Assembly (NCBI RefSeq): GCF_012726345.1
Contig: NZ_PTXN01000004.1
Location: forward strand, 1-64,000
Source: Marinomonas sp. UCMA 3892
GTDB lineage: Bacteria > Pseudomonadota > Gammaproteobacteria > Pseudomonadales > Marinomonadaceae
Direction: 5' to 3'
DNA length: 64,000 nt
Part shown: positions 1 to 9,907 of the stretch, one piece after another
Layout: each line of letters starts with the position of its first letter
Position numbering within the stretch: position 1 is the first letter of the stretch
The notes under the pieces: model-generated
The model's input: only the letters and a program-made list of their open reading frames with translations
Told to the model about the DNA's origin: nothing
Database searches by the model: none
Translations under genes and position numbers: made by a program

Positions 1-370
<370 letters not shown>

Positions 371-681
371 AAAAGTTTGCTTACTCAAAATCTATTACAC
401 TAACAATAACTTAATCATTCCATCGTCCCGAAGAACAACAAAACAACATAAAGCGAATTGACGTGTTAGACGTTTCGCAAGACTTCAATTTTTTTGATCA
501 TCTCGAATCAGTTAAAAACTGATCCGGACAATCTTCTGAAGCCTCCAGCGAGCGCCCACACAAATTATCTGATTATCTATTTTAAAGAGCGGGCTGACTT
601 GAATACTTAACCAGATCTTAATCTAGTTAGTTGAACTTGGTCTTCGTTGCTCTGAAGCCTTGTCCGTGTCAGCGAGGGCGT
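371..681 (-). other. rrn leader with boxA antitermination signal
   Basis: This is the transcribed leader between the P1 promoter and 16S. The minus strand carries GCTCTTTAAA at about 581-590, a good match to the rrn boxA element bound by NusB/NusE. It is followed by a stretch resembling the conserved AATTTGTGTGGGCGCTCG segment (about 547-566) of enterobacterial and Vibrio leaders, which forms part of the 16S processing stem. No protein gene is supported. Confidence 0.75.
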
Positions 682-709
682 ATATTAAGGATCTACAGAT
701 TTTGTGCAA
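682..709 (-). promoter_or_regulatory. rrn P1 promoter with UP element
   Basis: On the minus strand a -35 TTGCAC (704-709) and a -10 TAATAT (682-687) are separated by 16 bp. Directly upstream (about 710-750) are A-tracts like an rRNA UP element. The downstream discriminator is GC-rich (ACGCCCTCG), as expected for a stringently controlled rRNA promoter. It drives the 16S gene at the left edge. Confidence 0.75.
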
Positions 710-791
710 CCCTTTTTTGAGTTTTTTTATCATTTTGTCATATTTATTTGCTTCGCCCTCAAAAACTGATTAAGTAGCGATCAAAAGACAC

Positions 792-826
792 AAAAAAGGC
801 CATTATTCGTACAAATAATGACCTTT
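792..826 (-). terminator. Intrinsic terminator of the polyamine-type ABC operon
   Basis: A 12-bp stem (796-807 with 814-825, one G-U pair) is followed on the minus strand by a T-run. It lies about 25 bp after the stop codon of the last permease gene. Confidence 0.8.
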
Positions 827-851
827 CGATTTCAAATCTCTCTCTATTTCA

Positions 852-1649
852 TTATGAATTAGTAGAAAGCTCTCGACGACGTTTTACCTCATACAGAATC
901 GCCAACAAAATAGTGATAGAAATCATCACCAGACCTAATGCATTTACCGCTGGTGTTAAGCCCGTTCTCACTTTAGATGCTATATAGACAGTCAGCGTTG
1001 TGTCGTAACCTTTAACGAATAAGGTTGTGTTGTAGTTTTCAAACGATTGCAAGAAGGCAATTGCTGCCGCTGAGATAATAGCTGGCTTTAAATAAGGCAA
1101 CAAAATTCTGCGAAATGCTTGCCATTGTGTCGCCCCCAAGCTTAACGCTGCATTTTCTAGTGTCCGATCAAAACGTTGTAATCGAGCCAATACCATCAGC
1201 ATGACATAAGCAGCAATAAAGGTGGTTTGCGCAACAACCGTTAAAAACACACCACCACTTACAGACAAGCCTTTCCAAAAGATCAGCGTTGAAATACCTA
1301 CGATCACACCAGGTGTTAATAGCGGTGACATCATCAAAGTATAAATAAAGGTTTTCCCCTTACCTTGCACAGTCGATAAAAACAAAGCACAGCAAATACC
1401 AATTGGCACGGCAATCACCAACACACCAGCCGCAACCAAGACGCTTGTCCATAAGGCAGTCCACATGGCGCCATCTTGAGCAAGCGCCTCAAACCATTTA
1501 AGCGTTGCTCCTTTCCACGGTGAAACGGTAGGAAAACGGCTGTCGTTAAAAGTCGCCAGTCCCATAATAATAAGCGGTGTAAATAGATAGACAAAAAACA
1601 CACCAATATAGAAGCGCACGGCAAAGCGCATAATAGTTTCAGATTTCAT
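852..1649 (-). CDS. Polyamine-type ABC transporter permease (PotC-like)
   Basis: Inner-membrane permease of 265 aa, about the length of PotC. It has an N-terminal membrane segment (FYIGVFFVYLFTPLIIMGL), several further hydrophobic helices, and the EAA-type cytoplasmic loop (ENAALSLGATQWQAFRRILLP) that contacts the ATPase. It is the last gene of a four-gene operon and overlaps the preceding permease gene by 4 bp, implying translational coupling. Substrate is inferred as putrescine/spermidine-like from family only; related transporters carry other cations or amino compounds. Confidence 0.88.
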   Translation of the reverse strand: MKSETIMRFAVRFYIGVFFVYLFTPLIIMGLATFNDSRFPTVSPWKGATLKWFEALAQDGAMWTALWTSVLVAAGVLVIAVPIGICCALFLSTVQGKGKTFIYTLMMSPLLTPGVIVGISTLIFWKGLSVSGGVFLTVVAQTTFIAAYVMLMVLARLQRFDRTLENAALSLGATQWQAFRRILLPYLKPAIISAAAIAFLQSFENYNTTLFVKGYDTTLTVYIASKVRTGLTPAVNALGLVMISITILLAILYEVKRRRELSTNS

Positions 1650-2548
1650 TTTGCAATGTCCCCCAAACCTACTTTAAAAACGCGCATTACCAGGGCGATA
1701 AAGCCAATACAGATAATTAGCAACAAGAAGGCATATGCCGCGCCTTGGTTCCAATCTCCGCCCTCAAAAAACCAGTTGTAAATAATCTGTGTAAACCAAC
1801 GACTACCTGGCGATCCTAATAACGCAGGAACAGCATAACTCCCAGCTGCCAACATGAAGGTCATAATACAACCTGTCGCAATACCCGGTTTAGCATGGGG
1901 AATAACTACACGCCAATGTGTCCGAATCCAACCCGCTCCCAAGTTACGCGCGGCTTTAATCTGGTTGGCATCCAAACTTTCAATGGCGTTATAAATAGGA
2001 AAGATCATAAATAAGATATAGGCGTAAACCATACCAATCAGCACACCACCATCACCCGATAAGAATCGAATGGGGCGGTCAATGATTCCAAGGCCTAATA
2101 GCAAAGCATTTAGCGGCCCTTTATAGGCGAGAATGATATACCAAGAAAACGTACGTAAAATTTCATTAATCCAGAAAGGAATAATCAATAACAACAAACA
2201 TAACGCAGCTTTTTGAGGCGTGGCAACTTTGGCAAGATAAAAAGCAATCGGATAACTTACCACTAGCGTCAACGACGTCACCAACACACTAGACCAGATG
2301 GTTTTGAAGAAAATGGCCAAATGTATTTTATTACTAAACAAGGTCTCATAATTCATTAAGGAATACGTATCATTTGGCCCACCAATATCGGCAGGTAATA
2401 GATTCGGACGAAATGAGTAATCCACCATTAATATCTGTGGCAAAATGACCAAGCCAATCAGCCAAATGGCGATCATACCTATAATGCCAACTGCCAAGCT
2501 GCTACCAAATCTCGATTTTAGCTGACTAAACATGGCCGCCTCCGGCAA
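1646..2548 (-). CDS. Polyamine-type ABC transporter permease (PotB-like)
   Basis: Membrane permease of 300 aa with about six hydrophobic helices, starting with LAVGIIGMIAIWLIGLVIL, and an EAA loop (AARNLGAGWIRTHWRVVIPHAKPG). It should pair with the next permease as the heterodimeric channel of a PotABCD-like importer. It overlaps the end of the ATPase gene by 23 bp and the next permease by 4 bp, so the membrane and ATPase genes are tightly coupled. A later internal methionine (MFSQLKSRFG, six codons in) could also be the start. Confidence 0.87.
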   Translation of the reverse strand: MPEAAMFSQLKSRFGSSLAVGIIGMIAIWLIGLVILPQILMVDYSFRPNLLPADIGGPNDTYSLMNYETLFSNKIHLAIFFKTIWSSVLVTSLTLVVSYPIAFYLAKVATPQKAALCLLLLIIPFWINEILRTFSWYIILAYKGPLNALLLGLGIIDRPIRFLSGDGGVLIGMVYAYILFMIFPIYNAIESLDANQIKAARNLGAGWIRTHWRVVIPHAKPGIATGCIMTFMLAAGSYAVPALLGSPGSRWFTQIIYNWFFEGGDWNQGAAYAFLLLIICIGFIALVMRVFKVGLGDIAK

Positions 2549-3608
2549 TCACAATGGCATCCTGTTGATTATAAGAAAGACTAACCGGCGCGCCTTTTTT
2601 CAACGACTCAGAAAACTGATGTGTACCAAGCTGAATAGACAAAGGTAAGTTAGCAGGCGTATTGGCATTAAGAGTCAAATACGCGCCCTCAAAATTCACT
2701 TCATCAATAGTAGCTCGCAGAGTATGCATTCCGTCCTCTGCTTGTAATCTGAAGTGTTCAGGACGTATAAAAAGTGTGGCATCCGTCCCAATAGCTATAT
2801 TGCCTTGCGAACGCCCTGTCAACTTACCAAGTGGCCCACAATCTAAAACGACAAGACCAGAATTGGCTTCGATTACTTTTCCTGGTACACCATTGTTTTC
2901 TCCAACAAACGAGGCGACAAACGCAGTATGAGGATCACGGTATAAGGTAATAGGATCGGCTACTTGTTGAATTCGTCCTGCAGACATAACCGCTACTCGA
3001 TCAGACATGGTTAGCGCTTCGCCTTGATCATGGGTAATGTAGATAAAGGTAATGCCTGTTTTTCGTTGAATCGCTTTTAATTCAGTGCGCATATGTTGTC
3101 GTAGCTTTAAGTCCAACGCGGACAATGGCTCATCCAATAGCAAAACTTGTGGTTCAACAGCCAAGGCACGGGCAATGGCAATACGTTGCTTTTGTCCGCC
3201 AGATAACTCAGATACTTTCTTATTGCCACTACCTTCCAAAGCCACCAGCTCAAGCAATCGATCTGATGCTTTTTTGCGCTCACTTTTCGAAACACCGCGA
3301 ACCTCTAAGCCAAATTCAATATTTTCGGCGACTGTCATTAAAGGAAAAAGTGCGAGGTTTTGAAAAATCATCGATGTAGGACGTTTATTCGCTGGCACGC
3401 CACGCATGCTCTTACCGCCAATTTTAATATCACCCTGTGTCGGATCTATAAAGCCACTTATCATGTTGAGGATTGTGGTTTTGCCACAACCAGAAGGCCC
3501 TAAAAAGCTAAAAAATTCGCCAGATTTTATTGTTAAGTCAGTTTGTTGTATGGCGGTAAACTCACCAAATTGCATAATGGTATTATCTAGATGAACACTA
3601 CTATCCAT
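2526..3608 (-). CDS. Polyamine-type ABC transporter ATP-binding protein (PotA-like)
   Basis: Cytoplasmic ATPase that powers the importer. Visible motifs in order are Walker A GPSGCGKTT, Q-loop, signature LSGGQKQRIAIARA, Walker B VLLLDEP and the switch His in ITHDQ. A C-terminal regulatory TOBE-like part follows (about residue 250 to the end). The start chosen is the ATG at 3608 (MDSSVHLD), giving 360 aa, because GAGAGA stands just upstream. An upstream in-frame start at 3653 would lie inside the terminator hairpin that follows the binding-protein gene and is unlikely. Confidence 0.9.
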   Translation of the reverse strand: MDSSVHLDNTIMQFGEFTAIQQTDLTIKSGEFFSFLGPSGCGKTTILNMISGFIDPTQGDIKIGGKSMRGVPANKRPTSMIFQNLALFPLMTVAENIEFGLEVRGVSKSERKKASDRLLELVALEGSGNKKVSELSGGQKQRIAIARALAVEPQVLLLDEPLSALDLKLRQHMRTELKAIQRKTGITFIYITHDQGEALTMSDRVAVMSAGRIQQVADPITLYRDPHTAFVASFVGENNGVPGKVIEANSGLVVLDCGPLGKLTGRSQGNIAIGTDATLFIRPEHFRLQAEDGMHTLRATIDEVNFEGAYLTLNANTPANLPLSIQLGTHQFSESLKKGAPVSLSYNQQDAIVIAGGGHV

Positions 3609-3651
3609 ATTTCTCTCGCTGATTGATTTTCTAACACAATCGTCTCGATAC

Positions 3652-3686
3652 AAAAAAGCCCCTCGTAAGAATCACAAGGGGCTTTC
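3652..3686 (-). terminator. Intergenic terminator-like hairpin after the binding-protein gene
   Basis: A 9-bp GC-rich stem (3655-3663 with 3677-3685) is followed on the minus strand by six T. It sits between the solute-binding gene and the ATPase gene of the same operon, so it probably terminates part of the transcripts and favours synthesis of binding protein over membrane components. Confidence 0.8.
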
Positions 3687-3691
3687 GAGGT

Positions 3692-4801
3692 TTATGCAGA
3701 CAAGTAACGGTCTTGGTATTCGTTACGTAATGCTACGTACCATGGTTCTTGGATTGGCCACCACCAAAGATTGGCAAGATCTTGTTTACTGTAAGAGTCT
3801 TGGAAAAACTGCTTAGTTTCCGCTGGCAATAGAGCATCGGCACCTTTCGCCGTGGAGTTGTATCCTGTCGCTTTGACGAACATAGCGCCCGCTTCTGGCG
3901 TGTAATACCAATTAATGAATTCATATACCGAATCCACATTATTCGCATTCTTTGGAATAACAAATCCTTCCATCCAAGCCAACGCACCTTCTTTTGGTGC
4001 GCCATAGGCAATAGGTTCCCCTTCGGATTGCAGTTTAAACGCGGTGCTGTCCCAAGTTTGACCTATGATAGCGCCATTAGTCCGGAAGGCACCTTGCGCT
4101 TCATTTTCTGTAGACCAGAACTGAGCAATCGCACCTTTATGTTCAACCGCAGTTTTCAGAATAACATCGAAATTCGCACGCATGGCTTTTTCGGTTTTAT
4201 AGGAATCTAGCAATGGATAAGGAAGCTTACCCGCTTTTTCTAACCACAGACCAATACCAACAAGAGCTGAGTGGCCTCGAACCGTTACGCCACCAGAGTT
4301 TTCAGGTAACCAAAGATCGCCGTAGCTTAGCTCTTTACTGATTTTTGCATCATTCTTATTGTAAGCAATCGCTTCCGTACCCCAATCCGATGGTGCAAAA
4401 TAACGCTTACCTTTTACAATCCCACCAACATCTGATCCTGACAGCGCGCTTTCTAAACAACCACTCCATTTAATTCTTTTAACATCAAGAGGCTGTACAA
4501 GCTCGTAGTCGACATAACCTGGTACGCGGTCAACAGTCGGCATAATAATATCGAAGCCCGTTCCATCTGTAGCACGTAGAGAGTTCATCAACTCATCGTT
4601 GGTGCCATATGGCGTAAACGTAGCATTAATGCCCGTTTTGGCTTTAAAATCCGCTAGCATTTCATCGGTAATGTAACCAGCCCACGCATAAATACGTAGC
4701 TCTTTATTAGCGGCAATGGCTTTATTAATGGAAAACGGGGTAGCGGCAACAGCACCTGCGATAGAGGCGCCTTTCACGAATTGGCGACGGGAAAGGGTCA
4801 T
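3692..4801 (-). CDS. Polyamine-type ABC transporter periplasmic binding protein (PotD-like)
   Basis: Solute-binding protein of 369 aa. The N-terminus has a twin-arginine export signal (SRRQF followed by a hydrophobic stretch and an Ala-rich cleavage region near residue 30), so it may be exported folded by Tat. The mature part starts with KELRIYAWAGYITDEML, typical of the PotD/PotF family, and has aromatic-rich segments (NLWWWPIQEPWY) that could line a cation site. It is the first gene of the operon. AAGGAG lies 7 bp before the ATG. Family is clear; the exact polyamine or related substrate is not. Confidence 0.9.
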   Translation of the reverse strand: MTLSRRQFVKGASIAGAVAATPFSINKAIAANKELRIYAWAGYITDEMLADFKAKTGINATFTPYGTNDELMNSLRATDGTGFDIIMPTVDRVPGYVDYELVQPLDVKRIKWSGCLESALSGSDVGGIVKGKRYFAPSDWGTEAIAYNKNDAKISKELSYGDLWLPENSGGVTVRGHSALVGIGLWLEKAGKLPYPLLDSYKTEKAMRANFDVILKTAVEHKGAIAQFWSTENEAQGAFRTNGAIIGQTWDSTAFKLQSEGEPIAYGAPKEGALAWMEGFVIPKNANNVDSVYEFINWYYTPEAGAMFVKATGYNSTAKGADALLPAETKQFFQDSYSKQDLANLWWWPIQEPWYVALRNEYQDRYLSA

Positions 4802-4879
4802 TCTTGAGCTCCTTTATATTTTTATATAATTAATTGCTATTTCATGAGAAAAGCGGCTTAACAGCCAAAACACTCTTTT

Positions 4880-4897
4880 ATTAAACGCTCGTTTAAT
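4880..4897. promoter_or_regulatory. Perfect palindrome, candidate operator
   Basis: ATTAAACG and CGTTTAAT form a perfect inverted repeat around a CT centre in the 341-bp gap between the divergent binding-protein gene and chemoreceptor gene. A further half-site-like CGTTTAAA follows at 4901-4908. The size suits a dimeric repressor of TetR or GntR type. The rest of the gap (4802-5142) is AT-rich and shows no gene. Confidence 0.5.
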
Positions 4898-5142
4898 ATC
4901 CGTTTAAATCTAATACAAAATAATGACGAAAAAGTGACCATGGAAGGTTTTTTTTCCAATTAGACAGGATTCATTCCAATCAAGACGCAATTAGTCATTA
5001 ACAAGTCGTTTTCAGATACATTAAGACTTTCTATGCTTCATCTGTTTCATATACCCCACACAATCTCAGTCATATTTTTGTCACATACTCATATTAAGGT
5101 AGTCGCATTCATCGATTTATGTAAATTAAAGTAGGCTCTGAA

Positions 5143-7116
5143 TTGAAAATTTCCCATGTGACGCGCACCACTACCGTAAGTTATTTCATTATTGCCGCCA
5201 TGTTGGTCGCGCTACTTCTTTGGAGTTTGATGAAATTTCGCAGCGCTTTTGAGCAAAGTGATACCTACACTCAAGTTTGGGAATATGCCTCTATCGACTT
5301 AAAGCAGCAAATTGAAGGCTATTTATCATCAGGTGAAGCGTCCGCACTGCAAACAGCGCAAGAGTTTATTGATAAAAAAATTCGCCCCGCACTTAGTTCA
5401 CTTCCCAATACCATTAAAGACCCAATAAATGGACAATTAATTGAAATAGAAAAAAGTCTTCAATCTGATGTGAGAGCCGCTGGCAAGCTATCCGGAAACC
5501 CTTATGCATTGATTGAAAATAATGAAAGACAAACTTTGTTATCACTGGACACTCTAGCTGATAAAGTTGCTTTATTTCAATCACACCATGACCTACAGTC
5601 CGCAGCGATTTACTTAGCAAGCCAAGCATTGTTATACGCAGACCTTGCTCATGTGAGTGATGCAAAAGACAATTACCTAGCAAAAAGCACGCCTGAGAAT
5701 AAGCAGCGCTTAGTTCAATCCATTGAAGTCTTTAAATCTCATATTGCTGATTTCGGTAAGCTTCCCATACTAGAATTAGACGAAAAACAAGACACAGAGT
5801 CTGCTAACGATTTATCGTCATTAATGGGGTGGGCAAGCGATTCAGAGAGCTCAACGGAAGTGGTTGATCCTCTTGAAGAAACCAAAAGTGAGCTGCACAC
5901 TTGGTCAAGTCGCTATTTAAAAGACGTTGATTCTAGCCTAATTAATATCCAACAAGCGGTTACCGCCCAAAATAAGATTCGCTCACTTATCAATCAACTT
6001 GAAGAGATTTTAAAGGCTGGTACTGAAGACATTCAAAAAAGCGCTCAGGCCACTCAAGAACAAACTTTAGTCGCATTTTCTATCTTCGTCATTTTGATGA
6101 TTTTAACTACTATCTCAGTACATATTTTTCAAAATAAGGTCGTGGTAAAAAGCGCTCTAGACTTATACACAGCGGTAAAAGATTTAGTCGAGCACCAAAA
6201 CATCAACACCCTAAAAGTCGGCAAGAATAAAAACGAACTATCAGACGTAGCCCATTACTTAAACCGCTACTTGGAACAAATTGCTGTACAACGGCAACAA
6301 CGAGATACCGAGTTAAGCAATATCTCAATCTCACTCAATGAGATGCTGAATGCCTTTGGACAAGTACACGAACTGAGCTCGGCTTCTAGACACGAACTGG
6401 ACGACACACTGAACATGTCGAACCAAGTCGAAACGCTAGCGAGTAAAGCAGAAGTACGCGCTCAAGAAGTAGCAAATTATGCCTCTGAAACCAATACCGC
6501 TATGTCACACAGCGTGAATCAGGCAGCATCTCTGGCACTTGCTAACCAAACTACGGTTGAGCGACTTAATAGCAGTAAAAAGGCATTAACCAGCTTAAGC
6601 TCATCCGTTTCGAGCGCCTCCTCTATTGTTGGCGGCATCAGAGATATCTCAGAACAAACTAACTTACTTGCACTCAATGCCGCTATTGAAGCAGCACGAG
6701 CAGGTGAACATGGTCGAGGCTTTGCGGTAGTCGCCTCGGAAGTACGAAGCTTATCAACCAGAACCCAGCAATCCCTAGAGGAGATCACGAAGATATTTTC
6801 ACAACTCACATCAGCAACTAATAAACTCACTCAGAATATAGATTTGATTGAAACGGCCTCAATTGAACAAATTGATTTGACCCACGCTCTTGGTCAATCG
6901 GCACAAAATATCTTGGAAAAATCTAAGCAATCTAGTCATTTAGCGAAAAAAGCAACCGGCTATGCTGCTGAACAGAAACTCGGTATGAACAAGTTAAACA
7001 CCGCCGTCGTCAAAGTAAGAGAGCAAGCCAATGAATCGGAAGAATTTATGTCGGCCGTAACAAAGAACATCAAGCAAAAAATCCAAGACATTACGACAAC
7101 CTTGGGTATTAGCTAA
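5143..7116 (+). CDS. Methyl-accepting chemotaxis protein
   Basis: Transmembrane chemoreceptor of 657 aa. TM1 is at about residues 13-33, followed by a large helical periplasmic ligand-binding region to about 308. TM2 is at 309-329, then a long coiled coil. The hairpin tip that contacts CheA/CheW reads [25 protein letters not shown] near residues 503-528. The signalling domain is clear, but the ligand domain is not one I recognise. No ATG fits; the start is TTG at 5143 (an in-frame GTG follows at 5158). A bidirectional terminator follows. No other che genes are nearby, so it is an orphan receptor. Confidence 0.9.
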   Translation: MKISHVTRTTTVSYFIIAAMLVALLLWSLMKFRSAFEQSDTYTQVWEYASIDLKQQIEGYLSSGEASALQTAQEFIDKKIRPALSSLPNTIKDPINGQLIEIEKSLQSDVRAAGKLSGNPYALIENNERQTLLSLDTLADKVALFQSHHDLQSAAIYLASQALLYADLAHVSDAKDNYLAKSTPENKQRLVQSIEVFKSHIADFGKLPILELDEKQDTESANDLSSLMGWASDSESSTEVVDPLEETKSELHTWSSRYLKDVDSSLINIQQAVTAQNKIRSLINQLEEILKAGTEDIQKSAQATQEQTLVAFSIFVILMILTTISVHIFQNKVVVKSALDLYTAVKDLVEHQNINTLKVGKNKNELSDVAHYLNRYLEQIAVQRQQRDTELSNISISLNEMLNAFGQVHELSSASRHELDDTLNMSNQVETLASKAEVRAQEVANYASETNTAMSHSVNQAASLALANQTTVERLNSSKKALTSLSSSVSSASSIVGGIRDISEQTNLLALNAAIEAARAGEHGRGFAVVASEVRSLSTRTQQSLEEITKIFSQLTSATNKLTQNIDLIETASIEQIDLTHALGQSAQNILEKSKQSSHLAKKATGYAAEQKLGMNKLNTAVVKVREQANESEEFMSAVTKNIKQKIQDITTTLGIS

Positions 7117-7161
7117 CGCCCAAGGCCAACTGATCACCCAAAATGAAGAAGTCACAGATAC

Positions 7162-7189
7162 AAAAAATCCAGCCGTAGCTGGATTTTTT
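7162..7189. terminator. Bidirectional intrinsic terminator
   Basis: A perfect 12-bp stem with loop CGTA (7174-7177) has A-runs on the left and T-runs on the right. It can end both the chemoreceptor gene on the plus strand and serA on the minus strand. Confidence 0.85.
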
Positions 7190-7214
7190 AACAGTAAGAA
7201 CCTATAGAAAGAGC

Positions 7215-8444
7215 TTAAAACAAAACGCGCGCTTTAATAGTTCCTTCCACTTCTCTCACTTTCTCAAGCGCCAATTCGCCCTCTTCTGCATCCACATCCA
7301 TTACCATATAGCCAAGTTTCTCCGTGGTACGAAGGTACTGGCCTGTAATGTTAATGTTGTTTTCAGAAAAGATCGCGTTGATCTTAGAAAGCACACCAGG
7401 ACGGTTTTCATGAATGTGAAGAATACGGTGGTTATCAGCTTGTGCAGGCAATGCTACTTCTGGGAAATTAACCGCCGCAGTAGTAGTACCAACATCAGAA
7501 TATTTAATAAGCTTCTCAGCCACTTCAATACCGATGTTTTCTTGCGCTTCCATTGTGCTACCGCCGATATGAGGCGTTAGAATCACATTGTCTAAACCAC
7601 GTAGTGGTGATACGAATTCTTCATCGTTGCCTTTAGGCTCAACAGGGAATACGTCAACAGCTGCGCCACCTAGATTTCCAGACTTGATCGCCTCAGCCAC
7701 TGCATCAAGATCAGCAACTGTTCCGCGTGAAGCATTGATGAAGATAGCACCTTTCTTAATTTGAGAAACTTCTTTCGCACCAATCATCATCTTAGTGGAA
7801 TTGGTTTCTGGCACATGCAAGCTGATAATATCACTGGTAGATAGCAATTCTTTCAGGCTCTTAATTTGACGCGCATTGCCCAATGGTAATTTGGTGACGA
7901 TATCGTAAAAACACACTTCCATGCCTAACGATTCAGCTAAAACACTCAATTGAGTACCAATGCTGCCATAACCAATAATACCTAAACGCTTACCACGAGT
8001 TTCGAAAGAGCCCGCAGCAGACTTAATCCAACCACCACGATGACATGCCGCGTTTTTCGCAGGAATGCCTCGAAGCAATAGAATCAACTGACCAAGAACC
8101 AACTCGGCAACACTACGAGTATTTGAGTATGGCGCGTTGAAGACAACAATACCTTTCTCACTTGCCGCATCGAGATCTACTTGGTTTGTCCCAATACAAA
8201 AACAACCAATGGCCGCAAGTTTGTTAGCATGTTCTAAAACATTCGCAGTTAACTGAGTACGAGATCGAATACCAATGAAATGTGCTTCCGAGATTTTCTC
8301 AATCAGCTCATCTTCTGCTAATGCAGTTTTGTGGTATTCAATGTTGGTATAGCCTGCGTCATGCAATGCATCCAATGCAGATTGATGAACGCCTTCTAAT
8401 AACAAGATTTTGATTTTGTCTTTGTCTAGTGAGTTATTACTCAT
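7215..8444 (-). CDS. serA: D-3-phosphoglycerate dehydrogenase
   Basis: Catalyses the first step of serine synthesis, oxidation of 3-phosphoglycerate to phosphohydroxypyruvate with NAD. At 409 aa it matches E. coli SerA (410). The NAD-binding GYGSIG motif is at about residues 148-153. The family active-site elements NASRGTV and TPHIGGST follow. A C-terminal ACT domain (about 336-409) suggests feedback inhibition by serine. It appears monocistronic, with a bidirectional terminator downstream and a short palindrome upstream at 8497-8512. Confidence 0.96.
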   Translation of the reverse strand: MSNNSLDKDKIKILLLEGVHQSALDALHDAGYTNIEYHKTALAEDELIEKISEAHFIGIRSRTQLTANVLEHANKLAAIGCFCIGTNQVDLDAASEKGIVVFNAPYSNTRSVAELVLGQLILLLRGIPAKNAACHRGGWIKSAAGSFETRGKRLGIIGYGSIGTQLSVLAESLGMEVCFYDIVTKLPLGNARQIKSLKELLSTSDIISLHVPETNSTKMMIGAKEVSQIKKGAIFINASRGTVADLDAVAEAIKSGNLGGAAVDVFPVEPKGNDEEFVSPLRGLDNVILTPHIGGSTMEAQENIGIEVAEKLIKYSDVGTTTAAVNFPEVALPAQADNHRILHIHENRPGVLSKINAIFSENNINITGQYLRTTEKLGYMVMDVDAEEGELALEKVREVEGTIKARVLF

Positions 8445-8496
8445 GGCTCGTTCGACTTCTCTTTAGTGGTGGGGGAAATGTGTGCTTATATGTTAC

Positions 8497-8512
8497 CACA
8501 GAACATTCTGTG
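8497..8512. promoter_or_regulatory. Perfect palindrome upstream of serA, candidate operator
   Basis: CACAGAA and TTCTGTG form a perfect inverted repeat with a 2-bp centre, about 53 bp upstream of the serA start. The protein that might bind is unknown. Confidence 0.4.
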
Positions 8513-8652
8513 TCGTATTCAAGATACAAGAATGTCTTTCATTATGATAAGAGCAAAACTCATACAAGGTTTGCTGCAAATAAACTCTAGAAACATTCAA
8601 AATCACAGTACGTGGCTCACTGTACTCGCTATAAACTCGCTGTATTCTATAT

Positions 8653-8680
8653 AAAAAAGAGGCTTCTCAGCCTCTTTTTT
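8653..8680 (-). terminator. Intrinsic terminator of trmA
   Basis: A perfect 12-bp stem with loop TCTC (8665-8668) and flanking A/T runs lies 6 bp after the trmA stop codon. Confidence 0.85.
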
Positions 8681-8686
8681 ATATTA

Positions 8687-9787
8687 TCAACTTGCCTTAC
8701 GTCGTAAAAAAACGCCTGTTTCCACGTGATGGGTATAAGGAAATTGATCAAACATCGCATATCGAACCACTTCATGGGTGTTCGATAAGGCTTCTAAATT
8801 CGCTTTCAACGTTTCAGGATTACAAGAAATATATAGAATAGAATCTATCTTGCGAATCAATTCAACCGTCGCATCATCTAAACCTGCTCGTGGTGGGTCC
8901 ACTAACACAACCGAAGGAGTAAGTTCGCTAACTCCAGCTTGAACCAAGCTCTTAGGTAACTCTACGTCGCCATTCAAAGCCGCAGACACATCTTCACTGG
9001 CCATTTTTACCACTTGAACATTGTGCATACCATTAATAGCAATGTTAAGCTGAGCAGAGTTTACTGACACTTTGGAAATTTCGGTTGCTACCACTCGATC
9101 AAAACGACGAGCTAGCGGAATAGAAAAGTTACCATTACCACAATACATTTCTAGCAAATCGCCAGATGCTTCTTTAGTCACATCCAACGCCCATTCCAAC
9201 ATTTTTTCACTGATGCCAGCATTAGGCTGCGTGAAGCTATTTTCAACTTGTTGATAATGGAACTTTTGACCATTAACCGTTAGCGTCTCCATTACAAAAT
9301 CGCGAGTGATAATTTGTTTTTTCTTACGGCTACGACCAATAAAATGACAAGCAGGAAAGGCGTCGTTTAACTGCTGGACAGCAGCATTCCATTCAGCATC
9401 AATTGGTTTATGGTAAAGCAAACTAATCAAGGCTTCACCAGTAGTCGTCGTTAAAAAATCCACCTGAAAGAGCTTGTAACGTAAAACGGGGACATCGCGA
9501 ACTGCATCAAGCAGTTTTGGCATTAACTCATTTATCAGTCTCGACGCAGCCAGAAATTGATCAGTACGAATCGGCGTTCTAGGGTCTGCAGAATCAAACA
9601 TCGCATAATATAAATCATCGCCATCATGCCAAATCCGAAATTCAGCTCGCATACGGTAATGAATCGGCTGACTTGCAAATACTTCCATCTCAGGCAATGA
9701 CAAAGTCGCCATTAATTTGGCTAATTCAGCTTGCTTATCTTGCAGCTGCTTTTCATACATTTCTGGTTGGATTTGATCCGGTCTCAT
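8687..9787 (-). CDS. trmA: tRNA (uracil-5-)-methyltransferase
   Basis: SAM-dependent enzyme that makes 5-methyluridine at position 54 of the tRNA T-loop. The start at 9787 gives 366 aa, the length of E. coli TrmA, with the family N-terminal pattern YRMRAEFRIWHDGDDLYY. Visible motifs are the SAM site LLEMYCGNGNFSIPLA, VDPPRAGL, and the catalytic-cysteine motif ISCNPETL. An upstream in-frame start at 9877 would add 30 residues without family resemblance. GAGA lies a few bases before the chosen ATG. Confidence 0.95.
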   Translation of the reverse strand: MRPDQIQPEMYEKQLQDKQAELAKLMATLSLPEMEVFASQPIHYRMRAEFRIWHDGDDLYYAMFDSADPRTPIRTDQFLAASRLINELMPKLLDAVRDVPVLRYKLFQVDFLTTTTGEALISLLYHKPIDAEWNAAVQQLNDAFPACHFIGRSRKKKQIITRDFVMETLTVNGQKFHYQQVENSFTQPNAGISEKMLEWALDVTKEASGDLLEMYCGNGNFSIPLARRFDRVVATEISKVSVNSAQLNIAINGMHNVQVVKMASEDVSAALNGDVELPKSLVQAGVSELTPSVVLVDPPRAGLDDATVELIRKIDSILYISCNPETLKANLEALSNTHEVVRYAMFDQFPYTHHVETGVFLRRKAS

Positions 9788-9907
9788 GGCTGATTCTCTT
9801 GGAGGCAATAGATACTTATAGAGCGCGGCATTATACGAGTTCCCCGTATACAAATCTAATCGCTTAGGCAAAAACAAATAAATAGAAGAGCTTATTAACG
9901 CAAACTC

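Noticed and set aside
3609-3653. Longer N-terminus for the PotA-like ATPase
   Set aside because: The upstream start codon would lie in an intrinsic terminator hairpin, and the added residues do not resemble the family.
8466-8654. Open frame of 62 codons between serA and trmA
   Set aside because: It has no convincing ribosome-binding site or recognisable product, and covers the serA upstream palindrome and reaches the trmA terminator.
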